64,000 nt of DNA, taken from NCBI RefSeq assembly GCF_008831155.1, contig NZ_WBKB01000003.1, forward strand, positions 248,001 through 312,000. The letters run 5' to 3'. This document shows positions 37,153-46,822 of this stretch, in pieces (the first letter of the stretch is position 1; every line of letters starts with the position of its first letter). This DNA comes from Gulosibacter chungangensis (GTDB taxonomy: Bacteria; Actinomycetota; Actinomycetes; Actinomycetales; Microbacteriaceae). Below the pieces are notes generated by a model. The model made no database searches. It worked only from the letters and a program-made list of their open reading frames with translations, and was not told the origin of the DNA. The position numbers and the translations under genes are program-made.

Positions 37153-38481
37153 GTGACCGGAGTACTGCTGTTTATCGTTGGCATCGTCGCGGCCCTCATC
37201 GGACTGGGACTGTCTATTGCCCTGCACGAAATCGGGCACCTCTCCTTCGCGAAACTCTTCAAAGTTCGCGTACCGCAGTACATGGTCGGCTTCGGGCCGA
37301 CAGTCTGGTCCAAACAGACCAAAGAAACCGAGTACGGAATCAAGCTCCTTCCGCTGGGTGGCTATATCTCGATGATCGGCATGTACCCACCCAAACAGGG
37401 GGAGCACGCCACCGCGCAGGGAACCGGATTTGTTTCGCAACTCATCGAAGACGGCCGCCAATCGAGCGCGGAAAGCATCCCCGAGGGGGAAGAAGACCGA
37501 GCGTTCTATAAGCAGGCAGTCTGGAAGCGACTGCTCATCATGCTCGGCGGCCCCTTCATGAACTTCGTGATCGCCGCCGTGTGCTTTGCGATTGTGGCCT
37601 TTGGTTTCGGCGTCTATCAGCCCACCACCACCGTGAGCGAGGTGTACCAGTGCGTGGTGCCAGCCGGGACTGAAGAGGTGCCAGAGGAATGCGCGGAACC
37701 CGCTCCCGGCTACGCCGCGGGGCTCGAGCCAGGTGACACCGTGACCGCGGTCAACGGAGTGGAAATCTCCGGCTGGGATGAACTGCAGGGGATTATCCGC
37801 GAGAGCGTCGATGAACCCCTTACCCTCACGGTGGAGCGCGGCGAGACCGAGCTGGACCTCACCGTTACACCGCGGCCAAACGAAGTGTATGTTCTCGATC
37901 AAACCACCGGGCAGATCCTCGAAGACGATAACGGCAACCCGGTCACCCAGACGGTTGGGTTTGTGGGGTTCACCGCAAGCAGTGAACGTGCCCAACAAGA
38001 CATGGCCTATGTCGGTGAAATGTATGGGCAAACGGTCTCCGGTGTGGTGAACGTGGTTGTGACGCTCCCACAGCGTGTGGTGCAGATGTTCCAGGCGGGT
38101 TTCCTGGGTGCCGAACGTGATCCCAACGGTCCCATGAGCGTGGTTGGAGTGGGCCGCATCACCGGCGAGATTGCCGCACAAGACGAAATCCCGGTGATCG
38201 ATCGCATTGCCACGATCGTGCAGATTATCGGCTCCTTGAACATTGCCTTGGCAATCTTCAACCTGATTCCGCTACCGCCACTCGACGGTGGGCACGTGGC
38301 CGCCGCCCTCTTTGACGGGCTGCGTCGCTGGTTCGCGAAACTGCGCGGTAAGCCCGACCCGGGGCCGTTCGACGCCGCAAAACTGCTCCCCATCACGATG
38401 GTGATGGCCGTGGTGTGGATGGTGATCGGTGTGCTCTTCATCTTCACCGACATCGTGAATCCGATTCATCTCTTCCAATAA
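37153..38481 (+). CDS. rip1: Site-2 intramembrane zinc metalloprotease (Rip1/RseP)
   Basis: Cuts membrane-bound anti-sigma factors and other proteins within the membrane. The zinc site is HEIGH at residues 25-29 in the first helix, with the third ligand in LPPLDGGHVAAALF (about 373-386). A PDZ domain at about 170-230 (APGYAAGLEPGDTVTAVNGVEI) gates access. Four membrane helices and 442 residues match the family. GTG 37153 lies 11 bases after dxr with TAGGCT eight bases upstream and no Shine-Dalgarno sequence. The dxr-rip1-ispG order is conserved in actinobacteria although Rip1 is not an MEP enzyme. Confidence 0.95.
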   Translation: MTGVLLFIVGIVAALIGLGLSIALHEIGHLSFAKLFKVRVPQYMVGFGPTVWSKQTKETEYGIKLLPLGGYISMIGMYPPKQGEHATAQGTGFVSQLIEDGRQSSAESIPEGEEDRAFYKQAVWKRLLIMLGGPFMNFVIAAVCFAIVAFGFGVYQPTTTVSEVYQCVVPAGTEEVPEECAEPAPGYAAGLEPGDTVTAVNGVEISGWDELQGIIRESVDEPLTLTVERGETELDLTVTPRPNEVYVLDQTTGQILEDDNGNPVTQTVGFVGFTASSERAQQDMAYVGEMYGQTVSGVVNVVVTLPQRVVQMFQAGFLGAERDPNGPMSVVGVGRITGEIAAQDEIPVIDRIATIVQIIGSLNIALAIFNLIPLPPLDGGHVAAALFDGLRRWFAKLRGKPDPGPFDAAKLLPITMVMAVVWMVIGVLFIFTDIVNPIHLFQ

Positions 38482-38550
38482 CGCGGTCGACGAAGCGCAG
38501 CAGACAGACAGGCCACGCAGGGCTGGCACAGCACCGTGATATCCGACACG

Positions 38551-38563
38551 TAGACTGTGCCGC
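38551..38563 (+). promoter_or_regulatory. -10 box of a probable leaderless ispG transcript
   Basis: TAGACT at 38551-38556 lies seven bases before GTG 38564, the start of the conserved IspG N-terminus. No Shine-Dalgarno sequence is present. Confidence 0.5.
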
Positions 38564-39708
38564 GTGAGCACAGTGCACCTTGGTATTCCCGAACTTCCAG
38601 AACTGATCACACCGCGGAAAAAAACCCGCAAGGTGAAGGTCGGCTCACTCTATGTGGGAGGGGATGCCCCGTCACGGTGCAATCAATGACCACGACGCCC
38701 ACGCACGATATCAACGCCACGCTGCAGCAGATTGCCGAGCTCACTGCCGCCGGATGCGACATCGTCCGCGTCGCAGTACCGCGCAAAGAGGATGCGGAAG
38801 CTCTGGGGATCATCGCCATGAAGAGCCCCATCCCGGTGATCGCCGATATTCACTTCCAACCGAACTACGTATTCGCCGCGATCGACGCCGGCTGTGCCGG
38901 GGTGCGGGTAAACCCCGGCAATATTCGCAAGTTTGATGACCAGGTCGGTGCCATTGCGAAGGCCGCGAAAGCCGCCGGTGTGGCATTGCGCATTGGCGTG
39001 AACGCGGGCTCGCTCGAACCCTCACTGCTGCGGAAATACGGTCGGCCAACGGCCGAGGCGCTCGTCGAATCGGCGGTGTGGGAAGCCAGTCTCTTCGAAG
39101 AACACGACTTCCACGAATTTGGCATCTCGGTCAAGCACAACGACCCGGTGGTCATGGTCAAGGCCTACCGGATGCTCTCCGAACGCGGAGACTGGCCCCT
39201 ACACCTCGGCGTCACCGAAGCGGGCCCGGCATTTCAGGGCACGATCAAGTCGGCCGTGGCATTCGGGTCACTCCTCGCCGACGGTATCGGCGACACGATC
39301 CGCGTTTCACTGTCCGCCCCGCCGGTCGAAGAAATCAAAGTGGGTATGCAGATTCTGCAGTCCCTTAACCTCCGCGAGCGGCGACTGGAAATCGTTTCCT
39401 GCCCATCCTGCGGTCGCGCACAGGTCGACGTGTACACCCTTGCGGATTCCGTTCAGGAAGGCCTCAAACATCTGACTGTGCCAATTCGCGTCGCGGTAAT
39501 GGGATGCGTGGTGAACGGACCCGGCGAGGCTCGCGAAGCCGATCTTGGCGTCGCCAGTGGCAACGGTAAGGGGCAAATTTTTGTCAAGGGTGAGGTCATC
39601 CGCACCGTGCCAGAAGCAGAGATTGTCGCCACACTGATCCAGGAAGCCGAGCGGATCGCCGCGCAGATGCCGGAGGATGCCGTCGGCGCGCCCGAGATCC
39701 TCACCTAG
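38564..39708 (+). CDS. ispG: 4-hydroxy-3-methylbut-2-enyl-diphosphate synthase, apparent frameshift near codon 36
   Basis: 4Fe-4S enzyme of the MEP pathway that converts methylerythritol cyclodiphosphate to HMBPP. The cluster ligands are in SCPSCGRAQ and [11 protein letters not shown]. The conserved N-terminus ([16 protein letters not shown], then [14 protein letters not shown]) is read from GTG 38564 but runs into TGA at 38687-38689. The body ([19 protein letters not shown]) is in another frame from 38671. One base is missing around 38666-38672 (GCCCCGT); adding it gives GGDAPVTVQSM exactly. The body frame is itself open from GTG 38557, but that start would replace the first 36 residues with unrelated sequence. 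Confidence 0.9.
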
Positions 39709-39726
39709 GGTTCGGGATCAACGACC

Positions 39727-39739
39727 TACGATGGAATTC
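39727..39739 (+). promoter_or_regulatory. -10 box before the moxR-type operon
   Basis: TACGAT at 39727-39732 lies seven bases before ATG 39740. There is no Shine-Dalgarno sequence, again fitting a leaderless mRNA. Confidence 0.5.
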
Positions 39740-40735
39740 ATGACTTCACCACGCCAGCGTATTTCCTCGGCAGAACTCGCATCCGCGAATCAAGTCATCG
39801 GCAAGATTGTCCGGGCGTTCAGCGGAAAAGTTGTTGGCCAGCTGCCACTGCGGGAAACGCTGCTGATCGCGCTGCTGACCGGCGGTCACGTATTGCTGGA
39901 GTCGGTGCCGGGACTTGCGAAAACTACCGCTGCGGAAGCTCTCGCGGCCTCACTCGGCGGCACCTTCCGACGGATCCAATGCACCCCCGACCTGCTGCCG
40001 AGCGACATTATCGGCACCCAGATTTACGATGCGCAGCAGAACGAGTTTGTGACGAAGCTCGGCCCGGTACACGCGAATTTTGTTCTGCTCGATGAGGTTA
40101 ACCGCTCAAGCGCAAAGACCCAGTCGGCAATGCTCGAGGCGATGCAGGAACGGCAGACCACGATCGGTGGGGAACGCTTTCCGCTACCCAAACCCTTCCT
40201 GGTGATCGCGACGCAAAACCCGATTGAGCAGGAGGGCACCTATGTCCTTGCTGAGGCGCAACTCGACCGATTTATGTTGAAGGACGTCTTGGACTATCCA
40301 ACGCCCGCCGAGGAAGCCGAGATCCTGCGCCGAATTGATGCGGGAGTATTCGAAGACGACCAAGAACCCGTCGCGAGCCTCGAGAATATTCTCGAGCTGC
40401 AGCGGCTGACCAGGCGCGTATATGTTGACCCGGCCATCACCGAGTACATCGTCTCATTGACGTATGTCACTCGCCACGTCGAGCAGTATCTCGAACCGGA
40501 ACTTGCTCGCCTGGTAGAAGTAGGCGCCTCGCCACGAGCCGCGATCAACCTCACCGCGGGTGCGCGTGCCAGCGCGCTGCTGCAGGGACGGGACCATGTT
40601 ATTCCGGAAGATATTCGCCGACTCGGCCACCGCATCCTTCGCCACCGAACCCTGCTGAGCTACGAGGCGGAGGCGACCGGGGTTACTCCGGAACGAATCG
40701 TCGACGCAATTTTTGCTTCAGTGCGGACCCCCTGA
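39740..40735 (+). CDS. MoxR-family AAA+ ATPase
   Basis: 331 residues, an AAA+ chaperone-like ATPase of the MoxR group. It has a Walker A-type loop ESVPGLAKTTAAEALA, Walker B VLLDEVNRSSAKTQSAMLE, sensor 1 VIATQNPIEQEGTYVLAEAQ, and a C-terminal lid helix domain. MoxR proteins are thought to help VWA-domain partners reach their active or metal-loaded state, and genes for such partners follow directly. ATG 39740 was preferred to ATG 39731 because of the -10 box spacing. It is the first gene of a six-gene operon to 44868. Confidence 0.92.
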   Translation: MTSPRQRISSAELASANQVIGKIVRAFSGKVVGQLPLRETLLIALLTGGHVLLESVPGLAKTTAAEALAASLGGTFRRIQCTPDLLPSDIIGTQIYDAQQNEFVTKLGPVHANFVLLDEVNRSSAKTQSAMLEAMQERQTTIGGERFPLPKPFLVIATQNPIEQEGTYVLAEAQLDRFMLKDVLDYPTPAEEAEILRRIDAGVFEDDQEPVASLENILELQRLTRRVYVDPAITEYIVSLTYVTRHVEQYLEPELARLVEVGASPRAAINLTAGARASALLQGRDHVIPEDIRRLGHRILRHRTLLSYEAEATGVTPERIVDAIFASVRTP

Positions 40736-40736
40736 C

Positions 40737-41666
40737 GTGACCTATTCGCAGCCACTCGAGCAACCACCGCAGCCCGCCGGGCAAAGTCTGCTCCAACGCG
40801 TGAAATCGCGACTCTTCTTGCGTTCCCGCCGCAAGGCGACACACCTGCTCGACGGCCACTACGCATCCATTCACCGCGGGCGAAGCCTCGACTTCGACGA
40901 TCTGCGCGAATATGTTCCGGGGGATGCGGTGGCCGATATCGATTGGAAAGCCACCGCTCGCGCGAACACCACGCTGATTCGACGCTGGGCAGACGAACGG
41001 CGCCATCGGGTGCTGTTCGTGGTCGATTCGGGCCGGAACATGGCCGCAAGATCGCTCGGCGACGATCTGAAGCGAGACATCGCGGTGACCGTCACCGGCA
41101 CGCTCGGCTACCTCTCGCTCCGTCACGGGGACGAGATCGGGCTGATTACTGGGGATGCGAACGGGATTCGCCAGCGCCCATTTCGCAGCAGCGAAGCCGC
41201 GCTGGAAGCGTTGCTGCGGGACATCCACGACGCCGCAACCCTTGCGGCACCGATTTCGGACACCCAAGCCTTGCTGGACCGAGCCCGATTGACGCTCCGG
41301 CAGCGTGCGCTCATTGTCGTGGTGACCGATGAGATTGGCCTCAGCGAAGACTTGGAAACGAGCATCATCGCACTCGCCGCACAGCATGAACTCGTCTGGG
41401 TGGAAGTGCTCGATGCGGACCCGACCAATCACGCTCGGGGAAGTGCGCGCATCTTCGATGTCGATGGTGAGTGGGAGCTGCCCGCGGCCCTGCGAGATAA
41501 TTCGCGCTTGCAGCGAGAATTCGAGCAGCAGGCTGTCACCAGGCGCGAACGGATGCGCGATCTCCTCGAGCATCGCGGGATCACTGTCGCGCGGATCGGT
41601 CGCCACGAGGATGCCGTGCCCGAGTTGCTGCGGGCACTGAAGGCGAGGCAATATGCTCGCCGCTAG
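40737..41666 (+). CDS. DUF58 protein (VWA-like)
   Basis: 309 residues. The DUF58 signature lies near residue 60: DFDDLREYVPGDAVADIDWKA. A VWA-like half follows (VLFVVDSGRNMAA), with the MIDAS pattern altered from DxSxS to DSGRN, so metal binding is doubtful. DUF58 genes almost always follow moxR and may encode its client. GTG 40737 lies one base after the moxR stop, and its 3' end overlaps the next gene by 14 bases. No membrane segment is seen. Confidence 0.88.
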   Translation: MTYSQPLEQPPQPAGQSLLQRVKSRLFLRSRRKATHLLDGHYASIHRGRSLDFDDLREYVPGDAVADIDWKATARANTTLIRRWADERRHRVLFVVDSGRNMAARSLGDDLKRDIAVTVTGTLGYLSLRHGDEIGLITGDANGIRQRPFRSSEAALEALLRDIHDAATLAAPISDTQALLDRARLTLRQRALIVVVTDEIGLSEDLETSIIALAAQHELVWVEVLDADPTNHARGSARIFDVDGEWELPAALRDNSRLQREFEQQAVTRRERMRDLLEHRGITVARIGRHEDAVPELLRALKARQYARR

Positions 41667-42213
41667 ACCGCTCGCGCTCGATCCGCTCGCCACGCGTCCT
41701 TTCGGCGGGCCGTATCTATCGCAAAGCACGCCAACTCCGGAACCGAACCCCGGGGAAGTCATGCCCCTGGTTGGTTACAGTCCGTTTTGGCTCGTACTCG
41801 GGATCGCCATCCTCGCGGTGATCGCGTTGTTTTATGTAGTGGTGTTGCTGCTGACCACCGAGCGAAAGCCGCGAGCCAAAATAGCCACACCGCCAGAACC
41901 ACCGGTGGATGTCGCCAAGTTGCAGCAGGAAGGCTACGCGAAGGTCGCCGATATCGAAACGGCCACGATGAATGGCTCACTGGATTCCCGCTCAGCGCAT
42001 GAACAATTGAGCGCCGTGGTCCGGGAATTCATTGCAGAGTCCACCGGCATCCCTGCCGATCACATGACACTCAGCGATTTGCAGCGCACCGAACTCCGAG
42101 GCACCACTCGCGCTGTGGCGCAGTTTTACCCGGGCGTGTTCGGTGCCGAACCCGAGCAGGATCTCGCTAAGAGCATCCACATGGCGCGGGAGGTGCTCTC
42201 CGGATGGCGCTAG
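41653..42213 (+). CDS. Single-pass membrane protein of the MoxR/VWA operon
   Basis: 186 residues. One membrane helix lies at about 46-68 (WLVLGIAILAVIALFYVVVL) after a Pro-rich exterior N-terminus. The cytoplasmic part is helical (SAHEQLSAVVREFIAESTGI), like the DUF4381-type proteins found at the same place in Bat-type operons, though I do not recognise the family with certainty. Its ends overlap both neighbours (14 bases upstream, 10 downstream), so translation is tightly coupled. Confidence 0.75.
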   Translation: MLAARPLALDPLATRPFGGPYLSQSTPTPEPNPGEVMPLVGYSPFWLVLGIAILAVIALFYVVVLLLTTERKPRAKIATPPEPPVDVAKLQQEGYAKVADIETATMNGSLDSRSAHEQLSAVVREFIAESTGIPADHMTLSDLQRTELRGTTRAVAQFYPGVFGAEPEQDLAKSIHMAREVLSGWR

Positions 42214-43199
42214 CGTACTGGTGGCTACCGTTCGCGGTTGCGGTCATCGTGGTGATTCTGGCCGTGGTGGTATTTGTCTGGGACCCCAAGCGCAAGCACG
42301 GGGGAGTCGCGATCGCGAACTCGCAGCGATTCACGAAACTGCCCGGCTATCTCAAAGCGATTGACCGCGCGAATATCTCCGTCATTGTGGCCGCGATCGT
42401 ATTGGTGTGCCTCATTGGTGTCAGTACGGTTGCCGGTGCGCGCTGGGTGTACACGAAGGTCGAGACACCCGAGAAATACAACCGCGATATTGTGCTGTGC
42501 CTGGACGTTTCGGGTTCCATGGTGGATTTCGATGCGGAAGTGATCGACCGCTACCTCGAAATGCTGCCCGGATTTGAGGGTGAGCGCATGTCGCTGGTGC
42601 TGTGGAACTCCTCCGCGGTCCCGGTGTTTCCGCTCACCGATGACTATCGGTTCATCGAGGAACAGCTGACCAAGGTACGCGATGCCATGCTCACGGGGAT
42701 GGACGAGTCCTACTACAACTCGGGCACGCTGAATAATGCCGGTGCATCCCTCGTTGGTGACGGGCTCGCCTCCTGCGTGATGCAGTTCGAAGGGGCTTCA
42801 CCCTCCGAGGGTAGTGAACCGGTGGATGATGGCAGGTCGCGTTCGGTGATTTTGGCTACCGATAATGTCGTCAACGGCTCACAGACGGTTTCGCTCCCGC
42901 AGGCTGCGGATTTCGCGCGGCAACACCTCGTGCACGTCTACGCACTCGATGCGAACGATCTGGGGGATGCCTACGCTGCGGAGTATCGCAATGTCATCGA
43001 GTCGCACGGAGGACAGTACTTCTCGTTGCAGGATGAAGGCGCCATCGACACCATCGTCGATGACATCACGAGTGACCAGACGAATAAGATTCTCGGTGCC
43101 CCGCAGCTGCTGGTGATCGACCGGCCGGAGACCTGGCTGTGGTGGATGCTCGCGCTCATTCCCGTCTACCTCGTGCTGGCAAGGAGGTTGCGGCTGTGA
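42204..43199 (+). CDS. Membrane-anchored VWA-domain protein (BatA-like)
   Basis: 331 residues. N-terminal helices at about 4-26 and 58-80 and a C-terminal helix at about 308-326 bracket a von Willebrand A domain whose MIDAS motif DVSGSM (DxSxS, near residue 98) is intact. The later metal-site threonine may be in SGTLNNAGASLVGDG. This is the BatA layout: a surface- or periplasm-facing VWA domain held by helices at both ends. GGGAGG lies upstream of the ATG. It is coupled to the second VWA gene by a four-base overlap. Confidence 0.88.
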   Translation: MALAYWWLPFAVAVIVVILAVVVFVWDPKRKHGGVAIANSQRFTKLPGYLKAIDRANISVIVAAIVLVCLIGVSTVAGARWVYTKVETPEKYNRDIVLCLDVSGSMVDFDAEVIDRYLEMLPGFEGERMSLVLWNSSAVPVFPLTDDYRFIEEQLTKVRDAMLTGMDESYYNSGTLNNAGASLVGDGLASCVMQFEGASPSEGSEPVDDGRSRSVILATDNVVNGSQTVSLPQAADFARQHLVHVYALDANDLGDAYAAEYRNVIESHGGQYFSLQDEGAIDTIVDDITSDQTNKILGAPQLLVIDRPETWLWWMLALIPVYLVLARRLRL

Positions 43200-44182
43200 T
43201 CTTCAATCCAATGCTGCCAGTGTGGCTCCTCGTGGTGATCGGCGCGGTGCTGCTTGGCTGGGTCGGGTATTGCCTCGTTCGTGCGCCACGCCGAGCGAGG
43301 ATGCTGTGGTTGGGGCGCGGGGTGATGGTACTCGCGCTGATCGGCGCGTTGCTGCGACCGGGCATCGGTGCGGTAGCCACCGAGGTCGCCGATGAATCCG
43401 TGGACGTGCTGTTCGTGGTGGACACTTCGGCCTCGGCGGCGGCGGAGGATTGGGCTAGTTCGGAACCCCGACTGGCGGGCATGCAGAGTGATATTGCGTC
43501 CCTGGCACAGCAACATCCGGGCGCTCGCTACTCACTCGTGAGCTTCGGTTCTGGTGCGGTGCAGCGACTGCCATTCACCACCGATGTGAGCGCGCTCGAG
43601 CATGCGGTGTATAGCCTGCAGCCGGAGGAGCTGCTCTTTGCCTCGGGAACTTCCATTGGCGCCGCCGCGGAACTCGTCACAGAAATTCTCAGCAGCGCCG
43701 CAAGAGAGTATCCGGATCGAGTTCGGGTGGTGTATTACCTCGGTGATGGTGAGCAGACCGCCGACGGTGCGCCAGAATCCTTCGCAGACTCCGCGGACCT
43801 GCTTCAGGGTGGCGCGGTGCTCGGCTACGGCACGAGTGAAGGTGGTCGGATGCTCGAATATGACCGTTACGGGTCCACCGGCAGCTACGTGCGGGGGATC
43901 GGTGGCGAGGAAGCAATCTCCCGAATCGAGGAAGCGAATCTCCAGGACATCGCCGAACAGCTCGAAGTGCCGTACACCCTGCGCACCGCGGCAGAGGGCC
44001 CATTGGCCGCGGAAGTGGACCCCGGGCGGGGCCAATCACTGGATGGTGCGGCCACGCAACTGACGACCTTCCCGCTGTACTGGGTATTCGCACTCATCGT
44101 CTTGGTATTCCTACTCATTGAGGTGTGGGCGCTGGGACGTGCGGCACGCGAATTGCGTGATGCGAGGGAGCTGGTCGAATAA
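43196..44182 (+). CDS. Second membrane-anchored VWA-domain protein (BatB-like)
   Basis: 328 residues with the same layout as its upstream neighbour: two N-terminal helices (about 6-24 and 36-55), a VWA domain with MIDAS DTSASAA (DxSxS), and a C-terminal helix at about 294-312 (FPLYWVFALIVLVFLLIEVW). The low mutual similarity suggests an old duplication and possibly a heterodimer. GTG 43196 overlaps the previous stop and has a very good AAGGAGG at 43181-43187. The frame is open from 43139 without a good start. Confidence 0.87.
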   Translation: MIFNPMLPVWLLVVIGAVLLGWVGYCLVRAPRRARMLWLGRGVMVLALIGALLRPGIGAVATEVADESVDVLFVVDTSASAAAEDWASSEPRLAGMQSDIASLAQQHPGARYSLVSFGSGAVQRLPFTTDVSALEHAVYSLQPEELLFASGTSIGAAAELVTEILSSAAREYPDRVRVVYYLGDGEQTADGAPESFADSADLLQGGAVLGYGTSEGGRMLEYDRYGSTGSYVRGIGGEEAISRIEEANLQDIAEQLEVPYTLRTAAEGPLAAEVDPGRGQSLDGAATQLTTFPLYWVFALIVLVFLLIEVWALGRAARELRDARELVE

Positions 44183-44868
44183 TGCGAAAACTGCGTCGAC
44201 GGATCCTCCTTTGGAGTCTGCCGGTGGTCTTGCTCGCGGGAGCCTTCGGGCTGCTGATGATCGGGCAGCACGTGATTGCTCAGAACGCGATTGCGCAGCA
44301 CTTCGAGGACAAGCACGAAGAAGCGCTCAACACCTCCGGGCAACTAGCTCTGGTGAACCTTGTCGAGCGATGGAAGCCCCACTACAACATGGGCACGAGC
44401 TATCTTGAACTCGATGCCCTCACCGAGGCGGGGGAGCAGTTCACCGTGGCCCTCGACCTCGCGGTGCCCGCGGAACAATGCCCCATCCGAGCAAACTACG
44501 CAATCACCTTGGAGCGTGAGGGTGATGATCTTATCGCCGCCGAGAACGCGGAAGCCGCGTTCTCGAAATACCAGCAGGCGATCGAGGTAATCGAGGCTCA
44601 AGACCCGACCTGTGATGCATCCACCTCGAATCGTTCCCTCGACGACAGCTACGAGCGCATCCTGGAAAAACTCGAGCAGTTCCAGCAGCAAAACCCGCAA
44701 CCGGATGACGAGCCTGAGGAGAGTCCGTCGCCGGAGTCGCAGCCGAGTCCAGACGCTTTGGACGAGCTCGAGGACGGCATGGACAGCAATAAACAAGACC
44801 GTGATCAAGACCTCGACGACAACCAGAACTACGGTGGTGGCGGCGGGAACGTGGACGAACCCTGGTAG
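44182..44868 (+). CDS. TPR-like membrane protein (BatC-like)
   Basis: 228 residues. One N-terminal helix (about 9-29) anchors a TPR-like helical domain (YNMGTSYLELDALTEAGEQF, then IRANYAITLEREGDDLIAAE). The tail is acidic, disordered and Pro/Ser-rich, ending in NYGGGGGNVDEPW. TPR proteins of this kind are the last members of Bat-type operons and probably scaffold the VWA proteins. It starts on the last base of the preceding stop (TAATG). Confidence 0.82.
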   Translation: MRKLRRRILLWSLPVVLLAGAFGLLMIGQHVIAQNAIAQHFEDKHEEALNTSGQLALVNLVERWKPHYNMGTSYLELDALTEAGEQFTVALDLAVPAEQCPIRANYAITLEREGDDLIAAENAEAAFSKYQQAIEVIEAQDPTCDASTSNRSLDDSYERILEKLEQFQQQNPQPDDEPEESPSPESQPSPDALDELEDGMDSNKQDRDQDLDDNQNYGGGGGNVDEPW

Positions 44869-44952
44869 GCCAGCACTTGGTATTGCGGACCGGCGCGAGG
44901 GTTGCTCGTGATCGATGCAAATCCGCGGTCAATTGTCGGTCTCGATGGGCGG

Positions 44953-44965
44953 TACGATTGCTGGC
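44953..44965 (+). promoter_or_regulatory. -10 box of a probable leaderless proS transcript
   Basis: TACGAT at 44953-44958 lies seven bases before GTG 44966. No Shine-Dalgarno sequence is visible. Confidence 0.5.
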
Positions 44966-46759
44966 GTGATTGATCGCCTTTCCTCTTTGTTTGTTCGCAC
45001 GCTGCGTGAAGACCCGGCGGATGCGGAAGTTGCCAGCCACCGTTTGCTCGTCCGTGCCGGATATATCCGGCGGCAGGCACCGGGCATTTTCGCCTGGTTG
45101 CCGCTCGGCCTGCGGGTGAAGAACAAGGTCGAGACCATCATCCGCGAGGAAATGGCGCGCGCCGGTGCCCAGGAAATGTCCTTCCCGGGCCTGCTGCCCG
45201 CCGAAACCTACGAAGCTACGGGGCGTCTCAATGACTTTGGCGACTCGATGTTCCGCCTCGAAGACCGCAAGGGTGCACCGATGGTGCTCGCACCCACGCA
45301 CGAAGAGGCCTTCACTGTCGTTGTGAAAGACCTCTACTCTTCGTACAAAGATCTGCCGCTGACGATCTATCAGATCCAAGACAAATTCCGTGATGAGGCT
45401 CGTCCCCGGGCGGGCCTGCTGCGCGGACGCCAGTTCACGATGAAGGATGCCTACTCCTTCGACGTGGATGACGAGGGTCTTGCCGAGAGCTACCAGCGTC
45501 AGCGCGACGCCTATGAGCGCATTTTCCAGCGGCTCGGCCTCGAATATGTGATTGTGGATGCGCAGGCCGGCGCCATGGGCGGGTCGAAGTCGGAGGAGTT
45601 CCTGCACGCCACCGAAGTCGGGGAAGACACCTTCGTGCAATCGCCGGGCGGATACGCGGCAAACGTAGAAGCGTATGTCTCCACGCAGGCACCGGCGCGT
45701 GATTTCTCGGCCGACGCTGCGATTGAGACCTTCAGGACTCCCGGATCCACCACCATCGCGACGCTCGTCGATGCGGCAAACCGTGAGGTTCCCAGGGAAC
45801 GCCCCTGGGCTGCCGTCGACACGCTCAAGCACGTCGTACTCGCGGTCGTCGACCACGAGGGTAACCGCGAAGTTATCGTCGTTGGTGTGGAAGGCGATCG
45901 GGATGCAGATCTCGGCCGGATTGAGGCCGCGTTCACTCCTCGCGAGGTCGAAATGGCGACTGAGGAAGATCTCAAGGCGTACCCGCAACTGGTTCCCGGT
46001 TATATCGGCCCTTGGCTCGACGGCCGCCAGGTCCTGGGTAAGGACCAAGAGTGGGGCATTCCCTACTACCTGGATGCGCGCATCGGCGAAGGTTCGACAT
46101 GGATTTCCGGCGCCAATGCTGCTGACACGCACCTGCACTCGCTTGTCATCGGCCGTGATGTCGTCCCGGACGCGCGGATTGAGGCTGCGGATGTTCGTGA
46201 CGGTGACCCCGCCCCGGACGGTTCCGGCCCGGTCACTACCAAGCGCGGCACCGAAATTGGCCACGTGTTCCAACTCGGTCGCAAGTATGCTGAGGCGCTC
46301 GACCTGCGAGTGCTGGACAAGAACGGCAAGCTGGTTGTTGTGACCATGGGCTCCTATGGCATCGGTGTTACCCGGGACTTGGCCCTGGTTGCCGAACAGA
46401 ATCACGATGACCGCGGGCTCATTTGGCCGGAAGCTGTTGCTCCCTACGATGTGCATGTGATCGCCACCGGCAAGGGTGAGGTGCCATTGCAGGTAGCCGA
46501 GCAGCTCGCTGCAGAAGCCGAAGCTGCCGGACTTGAGGTGCTTCTGGATGACCGCCCCAAGGAATCGCCGGGCGTTAAATTCGGTGACGCCGAGCTCATC
46601 GGTGTGCCATGGATCCTGATCGCCGGCCGCAACGCCGCCGATGGCACCGTCGAGCTGTGGAATCGTCGCACGAATGAGCGCAATCAGGTAGCTGTCACGG
46701 AAGCCGTTGCTGCGCTACTCGCAGCTCGTGAGGTATCCTTAGAGGCTGCTGGTAAGTAG
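44966..46759 (+). CDS. proS: Prolyl-tRNA synthetase, bacterial type with editing domain
   Basis: Class II synthetase that charges tRNA-Pro. GTG 44966 gives the family N-terminus ([19 protein letters not shown]). Class II motif 1 lies around [17 protein letters not shown], motif 2 around [17 protein letters not shown] and motif 3 around [14 protein letters not shown]. Between motifs 2 and 3 an insertion of about 180 residues (about 225-400) is the bacterial INS domain that removes mischarged alanine. The 597 residues fit. It sits before nusA where rimP is often found. Confidence 0.95.
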   Translation: MIDRLSSLFVRTLREDPADAEVASHRLLVRAGYIRRQAPGIFAWLPLGLRVKNKVETIIREEMARAGAQEMSFPGLLPAETYEATGRLNDFGDSMFRLEDRKGAPMVLAPTHEEAFTVVVKDLYSSYKDLPLTIYQIQDKFRDEARPRAGLLRGRQFTMKDAYSFDVDDEGLAESYQRQRDAYERIFQRLGLEYVIVDAQAGAMGGSKSEEFLHATEVGEDTFVQSPGGYAANVEAYVSTQAPARDFSADAAIETFRTPGSTTIATLVDAANREVPRERPWAAVDTLKHVVLAVVDHEGNREVIVVGVEGDRDADLGRIEAAFTPREVEMATEEDLKAYPQLVPGYIGPWLDGRQVLGKDQEWGIPYYLDARIGEGSTWISGANAADTHLHSLVIGRDVVPDARIEAADVRDGDPAPDGSGPVTTKRGTEIGHVFQLGRKYAEALDLRVLDKNGKLVVVTMGSYGIGVTRDLALVAEQNHDDRGLIWPEAVAPYDVHVIATGKGEVPLQVAEQLAAEAEAAGLEVLLDDRPKESPGVKFGDAELIGVPWILIAGRNAADGTVELWNRRTNERNQVAVTEAVAALLAAREVSLEAAGK

Positions 46760-46822
46760 TGGGGCCCTGGCCCCTCGCACAGCAAATACTTGAATACCGT
46801 CATAGCTGAATAAGGAGCGCCA

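Noticed and set aside
44531-46456. 641-codon minus-strand ORF opposite proS
   Set aside because: A shadow of a high-GC coding strand; proS has full class II motifs and the ORF has no recognisable domain.
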